DNA from: Streptomyces sp. NBC_01237 | GTDB lineage: Bacteria; Actinomycetota; Actinomycetes; Streptomycetales; Streptomycetaceae | DNA length: 64,000 nt | Direction of reading: 5' to 3' | NCBI RefSeq assembly: GCF_035917275.1 | Contig: NZ_CP108508.1 | Coordinates: 2,542,001 to 2,606,000 of the forward strand | In this document: positions 22,908 through 32,143 of the stretch, in pieces | Layout of the letters: each line of letters begins with the position of its first letter | Numbering within the stretch: position 1 is the first letter of the stretch | The notes under the pieces: generated by a model | What the model saw: only the letters and a program-made list of their open reading frames with translations | Database searches by the model: none | What the model was told of the DNA's origin: nothing | Position numbers and translations under genes: made by a program

Positions 22908-25471
22908 TTCTCCGTCACCGCCTTGCCGTCCGCGCCCGTCGCGCCCCTGGTGAACTGCGGGTGGATCAGACCCACGCAGGTGTACGGGAGTTCGTCGACC
23001 TCTTCGACCGGGACGCCGCGCTGAGCGGCCAGCAGCCGGATGTGTTCGAGGTCCGCGCCCGCGCCCCGCTGGGCGAGGATCTTCCACGGGACCCGGCGCA
23101 GCAGGACGCGCGTGGTCTCGCCGACACCCGGCTTGACCAGGTTGACGTCATGGATGCCGTACTCCTCGCTGATCCGCTCGACGGCGGCCCAGCCCTCCCA
23201 GGTGGGTGCCCGGTCGGCGGTCAGCAGCTCCTTGACCTCGGCGTCGACGCCGTCCACGACCTCGTCGAAGCGGGCGGCGACCGTGTCCAGGAAGTGGCCG
23301 GACACATCCGCGCCGGCCAGCTCCCGGTAGAACTTCGCCCCGTGGAAGTCCTCGGGGCCGACCAGGTCGGCGCGCAGGACGGTACGGGAGATCAGACCGG
23401 AGACCGTGGAGTTGAGGCACGCGGACGGAATGAGGAAGTCCTCGCGCGTGCCGTACGTACGCACACAGCCGCCCGGGTCGGCCAGCACCGCGATCTCGGG
23501 GTTGAACCCCTCGAACCCGGCCAGTGCCACGGCCAGTTCGCGCGTGATGGCACCCTTTCCGGTCCAGCCGTCGACGAACACGATGTCGGCCGGGTCGTGG
23601 TGGGCGGCCAGCCAGCGCAGGGCGTTGGCGTCGATGCCCCGCCCGCGCACGATGGAGACGGCGTAGTGCGGCAGGTCGAGGCCGTGCCGGTGCTGGGCCC
23701 AGCGGCGCATCAGTACGCCGACGGGGGTGCCGGCACGGGCCAGGGAGACCAGCACCGGGCGCGGGCCGCGCTCGGCGAGGACGGTTTCGGTGACGGTCCC
23801 GACGGCTCGGGCGATGCGTGCGGCCGAGGTGTCCAGGGCCGCCTGGAACAGGGCCTGGTACTCGGCGCTGGGCTGGTACTCCACGGGCAGCGACTCGGCG
23901 TAGTGCGCGCCACCGCTCTGTATCGCCTCCTCGCGCTCCTCGGTCGGTGCTTCCAGCTCCGTGTCCGAGAGGTCCTGGAGCAGCCAGCCGACATCGTCGG
24001 CCGCGTAGGAGGAGAAGTCGGGGCCGCGGAGGGGCTCGGGCAGCATGCGGGGTTCCTGCCGGTCGGAGGCGTGCGAGGAGCCGTGCGAGGGGACGGGTTC
24101 GGCGGCGGGGGCGGACGCGGGTTCGGCGTCCGGGGCGGGCGCCGGGGTGTACGAGGGGACGACCGCGAGCAGGACCCTGCCGGTGTGCGCGCCGAGCCGG
24201 GCCAGCAGACCGTCCGGGGCGTGCAGTTCGGGGGTGTCCGCGGTGGAGTCGACGACGGCCACGACCGCGTCGAAACCGGCGCCCGCCACGTTGTAGGCGT
24301 ACCGGTCGCCGGGGCCGTCGGCCGGGTTGTCGTGGGCCGGGAAGACCAGTCGGCTGCGTATCGCGTAGCCGGGGTCGTCGACGGCCAGGACGGGTGAGCG
24401 GGTGGTGGTCGAGTACCGCACGTCGGCGTCGGTGAGGGCCTCCAGCGCGGTGCCGAGGCGCAGCGGCGCGTACATCAGCTCCTCGAAGCCGAGGACCAGT
24501 ACGCGGCGGGCGTCGCCCAGCGCGTCGGCGATCCGGGCGGCCATGCCCGGCAGTGCCGGTTCCAGGAGCGCCCGGTGGGCGGGGGTGAAGCCGTGCCGGC
24601 CGCCGTCGGGGACGCCGGCCGGCCAGCCCAGTGGTATACGGGTGCAGACGGTCGCCGGTTCCACCGGCGGGCGGCCGGACTCCGGGGCCGCCCGACCCGA
24701 CTCCCGCGCCTCCTGTTCCGCCTCCTGCGCGGCGACCAGTGCCCGGCCCCGCTCCAGTACGCCGTCCGGCAGGCCGACCGTCCCCGCGCCACGCGCCACC
24801 AGGTCGACGCGGGCACCGGTCTCGGCGGCGAACTCGTCCAGCCGGCCGCGGTCCCGCTCCGAGCGCATGTCCACCAGGGCCACCACGACGTACCGCTCGC
24901 GGGGATACAGCTCATGGAGCATGCGCATGGTGTTGAGCACAGTGTTGCCGGTGGAGAACTCGTCGTCGACCAGGACCAGCGGCGCGGGGGCGCCGTCACT
25001 GCCGGGGCCCGCCAGCAGCGCCCCGTCCTCCGGCAGCAGCAGGTGCGACGTGGCGTGCGAGTGGGACTCCTCGAAGCCGCCCGCCCTGGCGACGCCCGCC
25101 ACCGGGCGTCGCGTCGAGTGCAGATACGGGGCCGATCCGAGCCCGTCCGCGACGGCGTGGCCGAGGCCGGTGGCCGTTTCGGCGTAGCCGAGGACGACCG
25201 CGCGTGCGGCCTCGCTGTCACCCAGGAGCGCCCGTACCCGCTCGCCCAGCTCGAACCCGGCGCCGTACACCACCGAGGGCCGCTGCGGCACATGCTTGCC
25301 GAGCACGTTCGACACGAGCAGATGCGCCCGCTTGGGGTTGCGGCGCAGGGCGAGGCCCAGCATGTCCCGGAGCTCCCCGTCGCCGGTCAGCTCCACTCCC
25401 AGTCGCTCGGCAACCCAGCTGCCCGACCACACCACGTCCACGGTCTCTTCTCTCGTCGCGCGCTCGCTCAT
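22904..25471 (-). CDS. Fusion protein: phosphoribosyltransferase + TRSP + StiP/PRTase-like + Pelota-like RNA-binding domain (Ter module)
   Basis: 855 residues. Residues about 10-230 form an orotate-type phosphoribosyltransferase with PRPP loop LVDDEFSTGNT (167-177) and His-rich SHSHATSHLLLPE. About 290-470 is a TRSP domain, with the eponymous tetrapeptide in STTTRSPVLAVDDPGYAI and its partner LGFEELMYAPLRLG. A Pro/Ala/Ser linker with PAPDAEPASAPAAEP follows. About 515-770 matches the StiP/second PRTase domain (VSLARAGTPVGVLMRRW, IVFVDGWTGKGAI). The last 80 residues resemble the Pelota-type RNA-binding domain (VLLRRVPWKILAQRG, PYTCVGLIHP). It starts 10 nt after the aldolase stop. Predicted to make a PRPP-derived metabolite; the pathway is unproven. 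Confidence 0.8.
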   Translation of the reverse strand: MSERATREETVDVVWSGSWVAERLGVELTGDGELRDMLGLALRRNPKRAHLLVSNVLGKHVPQRPSVVYGAGFELGERVRALLGDSEAARAVVLGYAETATGLGHAVADGLGSAPYLHSTRRPVAGVARAGGFEESHSHATSHLLLPEDGALLAGPGSDGAPAPLVLVDDEFSTGNTVLNTMRMLHELYPRERYVVVALVDMRSERDRGRLDEFAAETGARVDLVARGAGTVGLPDGVLERGRALVAAQEAEQEARESGRAAPESGRPPVEPATVCTRIPLGWPAGVPDGGRHGFTPAHRALLEPALPGMAARIADALGDARRVLVLGFEELMYAPLRLGTALEALTDADVRYSTTTRSPVLAVDDPGYAIRSRLVFPAHDNPADGPGDRYAYNVAGAGFDAVVAVVDSTADTPELHAPDGLLARLGAHTGRVLLAVVPSYTPAPAPDAEPASAPAAEPVPSHGSSHASDRQEPRMLPEPLRGPDFSSYAADDVGWLLQDLSDTELEAPTEEREEAIQSGGAHYAESLPVEYQPSAEYQALFQAALDTSAARIARAVGTVTETVLAERGPRPVLVSLARAGTPVGVLMRRWAQHRHGLDLPHYAVSIVRGRGIDANALRWLAAHHDPADIVFVDGWTGKGAITRELAVALAGFEGFNPEIAVLADPGGCVRTYGTREDFLIPSACLNSTVSGLISRTVLRADLVGPEDFHGAKFYRELAGADVSGHFLDTVAARFDEVVDGVDAEVKELLTADRAPTWEGWAAVERISEEYGIHDVNLVKPGVGETTRVLLRRVPWKILAQRGAGADLEHIRLLAAQRGVPVEEVDELPYTCVGLIHPQFTRGATGADGKAVTEK

Positions 25472-25481
25472 CGATACGCGC

Positions 25482-26645
25482 TCAGTTCGCCAGGCCGGCG
25501 GCCAGCAGTTCCACGAAGCCGACGTCTTCCCTCGCCACACCGAAGACCTCGGCCCGCAGGAGCGTGCGCTCGGCCCAGGCCCGGTGCGGCTTCACTTCGT
25601 TCATCTTGTTCGTGTACGCGGAGCGCAGTACACCGCCGCCGTCGCGTTCCGGTCGCAGGATGTCCTCGGCGTCACTGAACTCCTCGTGACTGACCACCGA
25701 CAGTGCGTGCACGGGGGCCACGTGCGACGGGTGGATGCAGGTCTTGCCGAGCAGCCCGTTGGCCCGGTCGAGCCCGATCTCCCGCAGCAGGCCGTCCAGG
25801 TCGTGCTCGATGAGCGCGGTACGCAGTTCCTCCGCCCGGCCCTCCAGGAAGGGGCTGCGGCGCAGCTGCGGTTTGAACATGCGTTCCTGGAGACGGAAGT
25901 ACTCCCACACCGGTCCGGTGATCGTGAAGCCCGTCCCGTCCGCCCTGCCCAGGACGTTGACGACATCGCCGATGACGGCACCGACGATCTGGACGTCGTA
26001 CGCCGTCATGTCGGGTGCCCGGCGCAGACCGTAGGCCGAGCAGAAGTCGGTGACGCCGAGCCGCAGCGCGAGGACACGGTCGCGGTACTTGTCCACGGAG
26101 CGGGCGATTCCGTGCAGGGTTTCGCTCCGGGTCTCCAGATGGAGGAGCTCCGGCGATTCGAGAACCGGCATGGCGAAGAGCCTTTGCCCGCAGGCCGTTT
26201 CCGCGTCGGCGAGTGCTTCCAGGAAGAGCGTGCCCCGCTCCTCCGTGAATTTCGGTAGTACGAATCCGGACAACATCCGGACCGCGGGGCCGAGCCGGTC
26301 GACCAGGTCGTTGATCTGGCCGGGCTCGCGGACCCGAATGAAGAGCAGCGGGACCTGGTCGGGCCGCTCGGCGAGCTCCGTGAACTGTCTGACCAGGTTC
26401 GCCTCGGCCTCGACCACCTCGGCGTCGTTGATCGAGTCCTCCAGGCAGAGCACCATGGAGACGACTCCGAGCCCCGCCTGTTTGATCACGTCCTCGGCGA
26501 GGTTCGGCCGGGTGGCCGGAGAATAGAGGGTGGCCCCCAGGGCGACCGACAGCAGCCGGGCGGACGAGCTCGCGTGGAATTCGCACGGCTCCTGGAAGAA
26601 CAGGCCCTCTCGGGCAGCGGGCGAGATATGCCCGAAATGACGCAT
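25482..26645 (-). CDS. HpcH/HpaI aldolase / citrate-lyase-beta-like protein of the Ter module
   Basis: 387 residues. TIM-barrel signatures: VVSMVLCLEDSINDAEV (metal-binding Asp-Glu), LLFIRVREPGQI (substrate Arg), GFVLPKFT, LFAMPVLESPELL (metal-binding Glu), ALRLGVTDFCSAYG and GKTCIHPSHV. The ATG at 26645 (MRHFGHISP) is preferred over one at 26717 because GGGGGA lies before it and the family begins there. First gene of a minus-strand operon with the fusion protein and HAD phosphatase; it likely makes or cleaves a small acid feeding the same metabolite, which is inference. Confidence 0.85.
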   Translation of the reverse strand: MRHFGHISPAAREGLFFQEPCEFHASSSARLLSVALGATLYSPATRPNLAEDVIKQAGLGVVSMVLCLEDSINDAEVVEAEANLVRQFTELAERPDQVPLLFIRVREPGQINDLVDRLGPAVRMLSGFVLPKFTEERGTLFLEALADAETACGQRLFAMPVLESPELLHLETRSETLHGIARSVDKYRDRVLALRLGVTDFCSAYGLRRAPDMTAYDVQIVGAVIGDVVNVLGRADGTGFTITGPVWEYFRLQERMFKPQLRRSPFLEGRAEELRTALIEHDLDGLLREIGLDRANGLLGKTCIHPSHVAPVHALSVVSHEEFSDAEDILRPERDGGGVLRSAYTNKMNEVKPHRAWAERTLLRAEVFGVAREDVGFVELLAAGLAN

Positions 26646-26690
26646 GAGTTTCCCCCGAACTGCCTGACCGGCTGGACAAACGTATGGCCG

Positions 26691-26717
26691 GTAATAGTAC
26701 GTACGGACGGGTGTCAA
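26691..26717 (-). promoter_or_regulatory. Candidate promoter of the Ter biosynthetic operon
   Basis: Minus strand: a perfect -35 TTGACA (26712-26717) and TATTAC (26691-26696) with a short 15-bp spacer, about 45 bp before the aldolase ATG and in the intergenic region shared with the divergent terD-like gene. Confidence 0.4.
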
Positions 26718-26866
26718 CAGTTCCCCATGTGCATGAATTTCCGGTTACCCGCCCATTGCCCACTCCCTCCGCGCGGTATGGTCACGCCTCCCCCGGGCTT
26801 CGCCGGACCTGTCCGTCGCGCCCCCCGCGTTGTCCGCACGGGCGGCCAGCAGGCAGGATGACGGGC

Positions 26867-27736
26867 ATGACGCACGCGATGCTGAAGGGCTCGAACGTCC
26901 CCCTCGACGCCATGGCCGTACGGGCCGTGCTGCGCTGGACCCCGGGGGCCGACGTTCCGGATGTGGATGCCTCCGCCCTGCTGCTGGGCGCCTCCGGCCG
27001 TGTGCGCTCCGATGAGGACTTCGTCTTCTACAACCAGCCCCGCCACCCCTCCGGTCTGGTGCGACGGCTGCCGAAGCGCAGCGTCGCCGAAGGGCTGACC
27101 GACACGATCGAGGCGGATCTGGCCGCGCTCGATCCCTCGGTGGACCAGGTGGTCATCGCCGCTTCCTCCGACGGCGCGCCCTTCCAGCAGGTCCGGGACC
27201 TGCGGATACTGCTGTTCGACGCCGCGCTCGCGGACGGTGAGCCGATGGCCGTCTTCGACATCCGGGCGGAGACGGGTGAGGAGACCGCGATCATCTGCGG
27301 CGAGCTCTACCGGCGCGGGGACGGCTGGAAGTTCCGGGCGGTCGGACAGGGCTATCCGACGGGTCTGATCGGGCTCGCCACCGCCTTCGGGATCTCGGTC
27401 GACGAGTCGGAGGCAGAGGCTCAGGCGGAAGCGCGGGCCGCGGCGCAGGCGCAGGAGGAGGCCGCACAGGGGCCGCTCCCGGCCCACCCGCTCGCCGCGG
27501 ACTCGCAGGCCACGGTCCAGCACCAGCAGCCCGCGTACGGCTATCCGCAGCCCACGGCGGCGCCCCCCGGCTACGGCTACCCGCAGCCGACGTCGGCGCC
27601 GCCCGCCTACGGCTACCCGCAACCCGTCTCCGCGCCGCCCACATACGGCTATCCGCAGCCCGCGGCGGCCGCCGCCTTCGCGCCGGACCCGCACTTCGTG
27701 CTGCCCCCGCAGGGCCCGCAGTTCGTCCGTTCCTGA
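26867..27736 (+). CDS. TerD-family protein with C-terminal YGYPQP repeats
   Basis: 289 residues. The TerD domain spans about 1-185: [29 protein letters not shown] with acidic calcium-type loop, [13 protein letters not shown], and the family end [20 protein letters not shown]. It is followed by a Glu/Ala helix and four 12-residue repeats ([42 protein letters not shown]), a low-complexity tail. TerD proteins bind Ca2+ and act in tellurite/stress response. Two in-frame ATGs exist; MTHAMLKG (26867) fits the family. Divergent from the biosynthetic operon. The stop codon abuts MITE copy 3. Confidence 0.88.
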   Translation: MTHAMLKGSNVPLDAMAVRAVLRWTPGADVPDVDASALLLGASGRVRSDEDFVFYNQPRHPSGLVRRLPKRSVAEGLTDTIEADLAALDPSVDQVVIAASSDGAPFQQVRDLRILLFDAALADGEPMAVFDIRAETGEETAIICGELYRRGDGWKFRAVGQGYPTGLIGLATAFGISVDESEAEAQAEARAAAQAQEEAAQGPLPAHPLAADSQATVQHQQPAYGYPQPTAAPPGYGYPQPTSAPPAYGYPQPVSAPPTYGYPQPAAAAAFAPDPHFVLPPQGPQFVRS

Positions 27737-27897
27737 GGGCTGTCCCGTCATCCCTGGTGGATCAGCGCACGGCGTCGGATGCGGTGCGTCGCACGGCGGA
27801 GGGACGTCCGCACACGGGATGTACTCGGGCGTTCCGACAACGCCGCGAGGTGCCGTAGCTGTCGTCGTGCGCCCGCCAGGGATGACGGGACAGCCCT
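27736..27897. mobile_element. MITE copy 3, complete
   Basis: 162 bp with perfect 22-bp inverted ends (AGGGCTGTCCCGTCATCCCT plus GG, and its exact complement at the right end). It begins at the last base of the upstream TGA stop codon. Interior as in copies 1 and 2. No coding capacity and no obvious target duplication. Confidence 0.9.
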
Positions 27898-27945
27898 TGG
27901 GCCGCCGGGCCCCGGGGCCCGGTCCGGCCGGTGGGCCGCCCGCTC

Positions 27946-28680
27946 TCAGGCCCGGGTCTTGTAGCCGCGCCCCCACTGCATCCCGTAGCCGTACATCCGG
28001 TCCAGCTCCGACTGGAAGCCGTAGACGAATTTCACCTCGCGCCGCACGATGAGCTCGTCCTTGATGTTCTCCACGGTGAACACAGCGCAGGAGCGGGCCT
28101 GCGGGGCGCGCTCGTCCAGCTCGATCTCGATGCGCGGGCCGTTGCCCGGGTAGAGCGTCACCTTGGCGTGCGTACGGTCGAACGCCGGCGTCTGGTCGTA
28201 GATGTAGCAGAAGAACAGCAGCCGCTTGATCTGGTCGCGCTGGTCGAGATTGACGTAGACCGTCTCCCCCGACGGCGCGCCGAAGCGGTCGTCGCCGCTG
28301 AGCCGGATGTACGGCGGGCCGTTCAGATCACCGATCAGGTTGCCCAGCGGCTGCACGACTCCCTTGGTGCCGTCCTGGAGTTCGTACATGCAGCCGAGGT
28401 CCAGGTCGACGTTGACCATGCCCTGGGTGTGCGCCTGGACCACCTCGGGCTTGAAGAGCTTGAACGGGCGCAGCAGCGAGCCGCTGCCGCGCGACCCGCC
28501 CGAGATGTCCGAGCTCCGCATCCGCCAGGACAGATTGACCCGGAGATTGCCGGAGAGCGCGCCCTGTTTGTTCAGCGAGACCGTGGCGTTCCGTTTGGAG
28601 AGCACGATCGAACTCGTCGCGGAACTGCCCGCCTCGAACTGTGCCGCTCGCCCCGGCCACAGGCCGTCGAAGAAGCCCAT
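27946..28680 (-). CDS. Tellurium-resistance TerA/TerD-like protein
   Basis: 244 residues. N-terminus MGFFDGLWPGRAAQFEAGSS, then a TerD-like beta-sandwich with NATVSLNKQG, VNVDLDLGCMYELQDGTKGV (Asp-rich metal loop as in TerD's DLD), YIRLSGDDRFG, LLFFCYIYD and CAVFTVENIKDELIVRREVKF. The C-terminus (MYGYGMQWGRGYKTR) is the type seen in TerA-like proteins. GGTGGGGG precedes the ATG at 28680. It stands alone between a MITE and the DUF475 gene, all in the stress cluster. Confidence 0.75.
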   Translation of the reverse strand: MGFFDGLWPGRAAQFEAGSSATSSIVLSKRNATVSLNKQGALSGNLRVNLSWRMRSSDISGGSRGSGSLLRPFKLFKPEVVQAHTQGMVNVDLDLGCMYELQDGTKGVVQPLGNLIGDLNGPPYIRLSGDDRFGAPSGETVYVNLDQRDQIKRLLFFCYIYDQTPAFDRTHAKVTLYPGNGPRIEIELDERAPQARSCAVFTVENIKDELIVRREVKFVYGFQSELDRMYGYGMQWGRGYKTRA

Positions 28681-28860
28681 TCCAACCCCCACCTGTTTTC
28701 GCGACCGGTATCCCGACCCCACCCGCATGTACCGCGCTGTCCCGCGCATCGGCGCGGGACACATCACTGCGGGGCGGCCACCGGGCCGGGTCCGGGTCCT
28801 ACCGGAGAGCCGTCGCCGTGTGGGCCGCCCCGCAGAGAGCGTTCCTCAATACCTACCGGG

Positions 28861-30012
28861 TCACACCCCGGAGGAGACTTCCGCCTTGGATCCCGGGCTG
28901 CCGCCCCCGTCGCCGCCGGCCGCGGCGATCGCCTTGTTGCGGCGGACCGAGGACCAGAAGGACCAGCCGATCAGTACGACGCCGACGGAGCCGGTGATGA
29001 ACTCGTTGATCTCGTACTGGATGGTGACGAGCAGGATGGCGGCCAGCGCGCCGATGGCGTAGTGGGCGCCGTGCTCCAGGTAGACGTAGTCGTCCAGCGT
29101 GCCCTCGCGGACCAGGTAGACGGTGAGCGAACGGACGTACATGGCACCGATACCGAGGCCGAGGGCCATCAGCACGATCTCGTTGGTGATGGCGAAGGCG
29201 CCGATGACACCGTCGAAGGAGAAGGACGCGTCCAGAACCTCCAGGTAGAGGAACATGAAGAACGCGGCCTTGCCCGCGAGGCCGATCGCGGAGACGGGCT
29301 TGCCCGACTTCTTGGCCTCTTCCTCGGCCTCGTGCTCGCGCTCCTCCTCCTCTTCGAGCTTGTTCTCGAAGAAGCTGGAGAGCCCGCCGACCACGAGGTA
29401 CGTGATCAGACCGGCGATACCGGAGAGCATGACGGTCGACGCCTTGTCCGCGTGCCCGCCGCCGTGCTGGTGGGCGTGGGTCGCGAACGTCAGCGCCGTG
29501 ATCAGCAGCACGATCAGCGCGATGCAGACCGACAGCATGTCGACCTTGCCGAGCTTGGCGAGCGGGCGCTCGATCCAGCGCAGCCACTGGATGTCACGGT
29601 CCTCGAAGATGAAGTCGAGGAAGATCATGAGCAGGAACATTCCGCCGAAGGCGGCGATCGACGGATGCGCGTCCGTGACCAGTTCCTTGTACCTGTCAGG
29701 GTCGTTGAAGGAAAGATCGATCGCCTCGATCGGACCGAGCTGTGCACTGATGGCCACGATCACGACGGGGAAGACCAGTCGCATACCGAAGACCGCGATG
29801 AGTACACCCACCGTGAGGAAGATCTTCTGCCAGAAGGCATTCATCTTCTTCAGGATTCCGGCGTTGATCACCGCGTTGTCGAAGGACAGCGAGATCTCCA
29901 GGACCGACAGGATCGCCACAATGCCGAATGCCTGCCACCCCCCGTAGAACGCCGCTGCGACCAGGCCGACCGCGGTGACCGCGAACGACCAGCCGAAGGT
30001 TTTCAGAACCAC
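28861..30012 (-). CDS. DUF475/TerC-like integral membrane protein
   Basis: 383 residues, GTG start. About nine helices; hallmark acidic motifs of the TerC superfamily inside helices: EISLSFDNAVINAGIL and EVLDASFSFDGVIGAFAITNE, plus DFIFEDRD. A highly charged cytoplasmic loop (ENKLEEEEEREHEAEEEAKK) and a His-rich loop (HAHQHGGGHADK) could bind metal. Proteins of this superfamily export or handle metal ions (Mn) and are partners of TerD. It lies 70 bp downstream of a terD gene on the same strand. Confidence 0.88.
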   Translation of the reverse strand: MVLKTFGWSFAVTAVGLVAAAFYGGWQAFGIVAILSVLEISLSFDNAVINAGILKKMNAFWQKIFLTVGVLIAVFGMRLVFPVVIVAISAQLGPIEAIDLSFNDPDRYKELVTDAHPSIAAFGGMFLLMIFLDFIFEDRDIQWLRWIERPLAKLGKVDMLSVCIALIVLLITALTFATHAHQHGGGHADKASTVMLSGIAGLITYLVVGGLSSFFENKLEEEEEREHEAEEEAKKSGKPVSAIGLAGKAAFFMFLYLEVLDASFSFDGVIGAFAITNEIVLMALGLGIGAMYVRSLTVYLVREGTLDDYVYLEHGAHYAIGALAAILLVTIQYEINEFITGSVGVVLIGWSFWSSVRRNKAIAAAGGDGGGSPGSKAEVSSGV

Positions 30013-30082
30013 TGGCTACCCCATCGTGTTATGTAAGGGTCTCCCCCGGTGAGTACGGGGCTCCCCCGCGCCGTGCGCGGCT

Positions 30083-30658
30083 TTACGAAACGTTGACCCC
30101 GAAGTCTAGAGCGATACCTCGCAGCCCCGACGCGTACCCCTGCCCCACTGCACGGAATTTCCACTCGCCGTTGTACCGGTAGAGCTCACCGAAGATCATC
30201 GCGGTCTCCGTCGAGGCGTCCTCGCTGAGGTCGTAGCGCGCCAGTTCCTGGCCGTCGGCCTGATTCACCACACGGATGAAGGCATTGCTGACCTGGCCGA
30301 ACGTCTGGCCGCGATTGTCCGCTTCATGGATCGAGACGGGGAAGAGAATCTTGTCGCAGTGGTCCGGCACCTGGTCGAGGTGCACGATGACCGACTCGTC
30401 GTCGCCTTCACCCTCACCCGTGAGGTTGTCACCGGTGTGCTCCACGGAGCCGTCCGGGCTGGTGAGGTTGTTGTAGAACACGAACCACTCGTCACCGAGC
30501 ACCCGCCCCGACTGGCACAGCAGGGCGCTGGCGTCGAGGTCGAAGTCGGCTCCGGTGGTGGATCGTGCGTCCCAGCCGAGCCCGATCAGCACCTGGGTGA
30601 GGTTGGGAGCGGCCTTGGAGAGGGAGACATTGCCTCCCTTGGCGAGCGTGACGCCCAT
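30083..30658 (-). CDS. terD: TerD-family calcium-binding stress protein
   Basis: 191 residues, canonical length. [19 protein letters not shown], the Ca-binding [32 protein letters not shown], the acidic [15 protein letters not shown] and ending [20 protein letters not shown] are all intact. The ATG follows a CTCGGGGAGGACACAC leader. It is about 70% identical to its neighbour upstream, a tandem duplication; a GC-rich hairpin separates the two. Cytosolic; works with TerC-type membrane proteins such as the adjacent DUF475. Confidence 0.9.
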   Translation of the reverse strand: MGVTLAKGGNVSLSKAAPNLTQVLIGLGWDARSTTGADFDLDASALLCQSGRVLGDEWFVFYNNLTSPDGSVEHTGDNLTGEGEGDDESVIVHLDQVPDHCDKILFPVSIHEADNRGQTFGQVSNAFIRVVNQADGQELARYDLSEDASTETAMIFGELYRYNGEWKFRAVGQGYASGLRGIALDFGVNVS

Positions 30659-30740
30659 GTGTGTCCTCCCCGAGTCGTTGGACGGTGTCGCCGGACGCTC
30701 GGACGCCCGGACACGAGCGCGTGAGCGCCCTGGTGAGCGC

Positions 30741-30773
30741 GTCCGGCGCCGCACGCGGGGTGCGGCGCCGGAC
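30741..30773. terminator. Hairpin between the two terD genes
   Basis: Perfect 13-bp stem GTCCGGCGCCGCA / TGCGGCGCCGGAC with a 7-nt loop, about 54 bp after the upstream terD stop. It could attenuate read-through into the second terD. Confidence 0.65.
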
Positions 30774-30826
30774 GGGGACGTGCGGGTGCGGCTCAGCGCC
30801 TCGGCGGAGCCGTCACCGGGTGCCGG

Positions 30827-31402
30827 TCAGACGTTGACGCCGAAGTCCTGCGCGATGCCGCGCAGCCCCGAGGCGTACCCCTGACCGATGGCGCGGAACT
30901 TCCACTCCGCACCGTTGCGGTACAGCTCGCCGAAGACCATGGCGGTCTCCGTCGAGGCGTCCTCGCTCAGGTCGTAGCGCGCCAGCTCGCTGTTGTCCGC
31001 CTGGTTGACCACGCGGATGTACGCGTTGCGCACCTGGCCGAAGCTCTGCTGGCGGCTCTCGGCCTCGTAGATCGAGACCGGGAAGACGATCTTCTCCACA
31101 TCGGCGGGAACGCCCGCCAGGTTCACCTTGACGACCTCGTCGTCACCCTCGCCCTCACCGGTGGTGTTGTCACCGGTGTGCTCGACGGAACCGTCGGGGC
31201 TCTTGAGGTTGTTGAAGAAAACGAAATTCCCGTCGTTTCCGACCTTGCCCTCGGCGTTCGTCAGCAGCGCGCTGGCGTCGAGGTCGAAATCACCACCGGT
31301 GGTGGTACGGGCATCCCAGCCCAGACCGACGATGACCGCGGTCAGGTTGGGCGCGGCCTTGGTCAGCGAGACGTTGCCGCCCTTGCTGAGGCTGACTCCC
31401 AC
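30827..31402 (-). CDS. terD: TerD-family calcium-binding stress protein
   Basis: 191 residues. The GTG at 31402 has GGGAGG 4-5 nt upstream, while the in-frame ATG at 31414 is part of that ribosome site and is rejected. [71 protein letters not shown] and the [20 protein letters not shown] end are typical. Paralogue of the next terD. It follows the peroxiredoxin gene on the same strand after a hairpin, so probably has its own promoter. Confidence 0.9.
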   Translation of the reverse strand: MGVSLSKGGNVSLTKAAPNLTAVIVGLGWDARTTTGGDFDLDASALLTNAEGKVGNDGNFVFFNNLKSPDGSVEHTGDNTTGEGEGDDEVVKVNLAGVPADVEKIVFPVSIYEAESRQQSFGQVRNAYIRVVNQADNSELARYDLSEDASTETAMVFGELYRNGAEWKFRAIGQGYASGLRGIAQDFGVNV

Positions 31403-31494
31403 GAGTCCTCCCATAGGTTTTCAGGGGCCGGCAGACACCAGCGTCCCCGTAGTGCGTTGGCATCGGATCAACGAATGGATCCTAGTGACCGGTT

Positions 31495-31521
31495 CCCGGC
31501 CAAAACAGGCTTTTGGCCGGG
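31495..31521. terminator. Terminator after the peroxiredoxin gene
   Basis: Perfect 11-bp stem CCCGGCCAAAA / TTTTGGCCGGG with a 5-nt loop, 17 bp after the peroxiredoxin stop (minus strand). Confidence 0.7.
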
Positions 31522-31537
31522 CGGTGCGAATCCGGGA

Positions 31538-31996
31538 TCAGATCGCCGCGAGCGCCGCGATGTAGTCCTTCAGGTCCCGCGCGTCGGGCAGACCGTTGAC
31601 GACGGTCCAGCGGACGACGCCCTCCTTGTCGATGATGAAGGTGCCGCGCACCGCGCAGCCCTTGTCCTCGTCGAAGACGCCGTACGCCCGCGAGGTCGCC
31701 CCGTGCGGCCAGAAGTCGGAGACCAGCGGGTACTCCAGGCCCTCCTGCTCGGCGAAGACCCGCAGGGTGTGGATGGAGTCGTTGGAGACGGCGAGCAGCT
31801 GTGTGTCGTCGTTCTCGAACTGCGGCAGCTCGTCACGGAGCGCGCACAGCTCGCCCGTGCAGACGCCGGTGAAGGCGAACGGGTAGAACAGCAGCACCAC
31901 GTTCTTCTCGCCCCGGAAGTCCGAGAGCCTCACGGTGCGGCCGTGGTTGTCCTTGAGCTCGAAATCCGGGGCCTGGGTGCCGACCTCGATCGCCAT
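31538..31996 (-). CDS. Peroxiredoxin, AhpE-like
   Basis: 152 residues, the size of mycobacterial AhpE. Thioredoxin fold with [15 protein letters not shown], peroxidatic Cys in [15 protein letters not shown] (T-x-x-C), and the AhpE-like segments [20 protein letters not shown] and [14 protein letters not shown] second Cys lies five residues after the first (CTGELC), unlike the 1-Cys M. tuberculosis enzyme, so an intramolecular route is conceivable. Cytosolic peroxide reductase; fits the stress cluster. Start at the family ATG (MAIEVG). Confidence 0.88.
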   Translation of the reverse strand: MAIEVGTQAPDFELKDNHGRTVRLSDFRGEKNVVLLFYPFAFTGVCTGELCALRDELPQFENDDTQLLAVSNDSIHTLRVFAEQEGLEYPLVSDFWPHGATSRAYGVFDEDKGCAVRGTFIIDKEGVVRWTVVNGLPDARDLKDYIAALAAI

Positions 31997-32092
31997 GGAA
32001 ACGCGTCCCTTCGCTACTTCACCGCTTCGCCCGGACTGGCCCGTCCGGGTGGTCACCAGCCTACGCATGGGCGGTACGCCGACACGTACGAA

Positions 32093-32123
32093 GGCCCCCG
32101 GCGGCGTGATGCCGTCGGGGGCC
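32093..32123. terminator. Terminator after the DUF3052 gene
   Basis: 13-bp stem GGCCCCCGGCGGC / GCCGTCGGGGGCC (one G-U pair), 5-nt loop, 20 bp past the stop codon. Confidence 0.75.
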
Positions 32124-32143
32124 CCGGGTGGTGAGAGAGAGGT

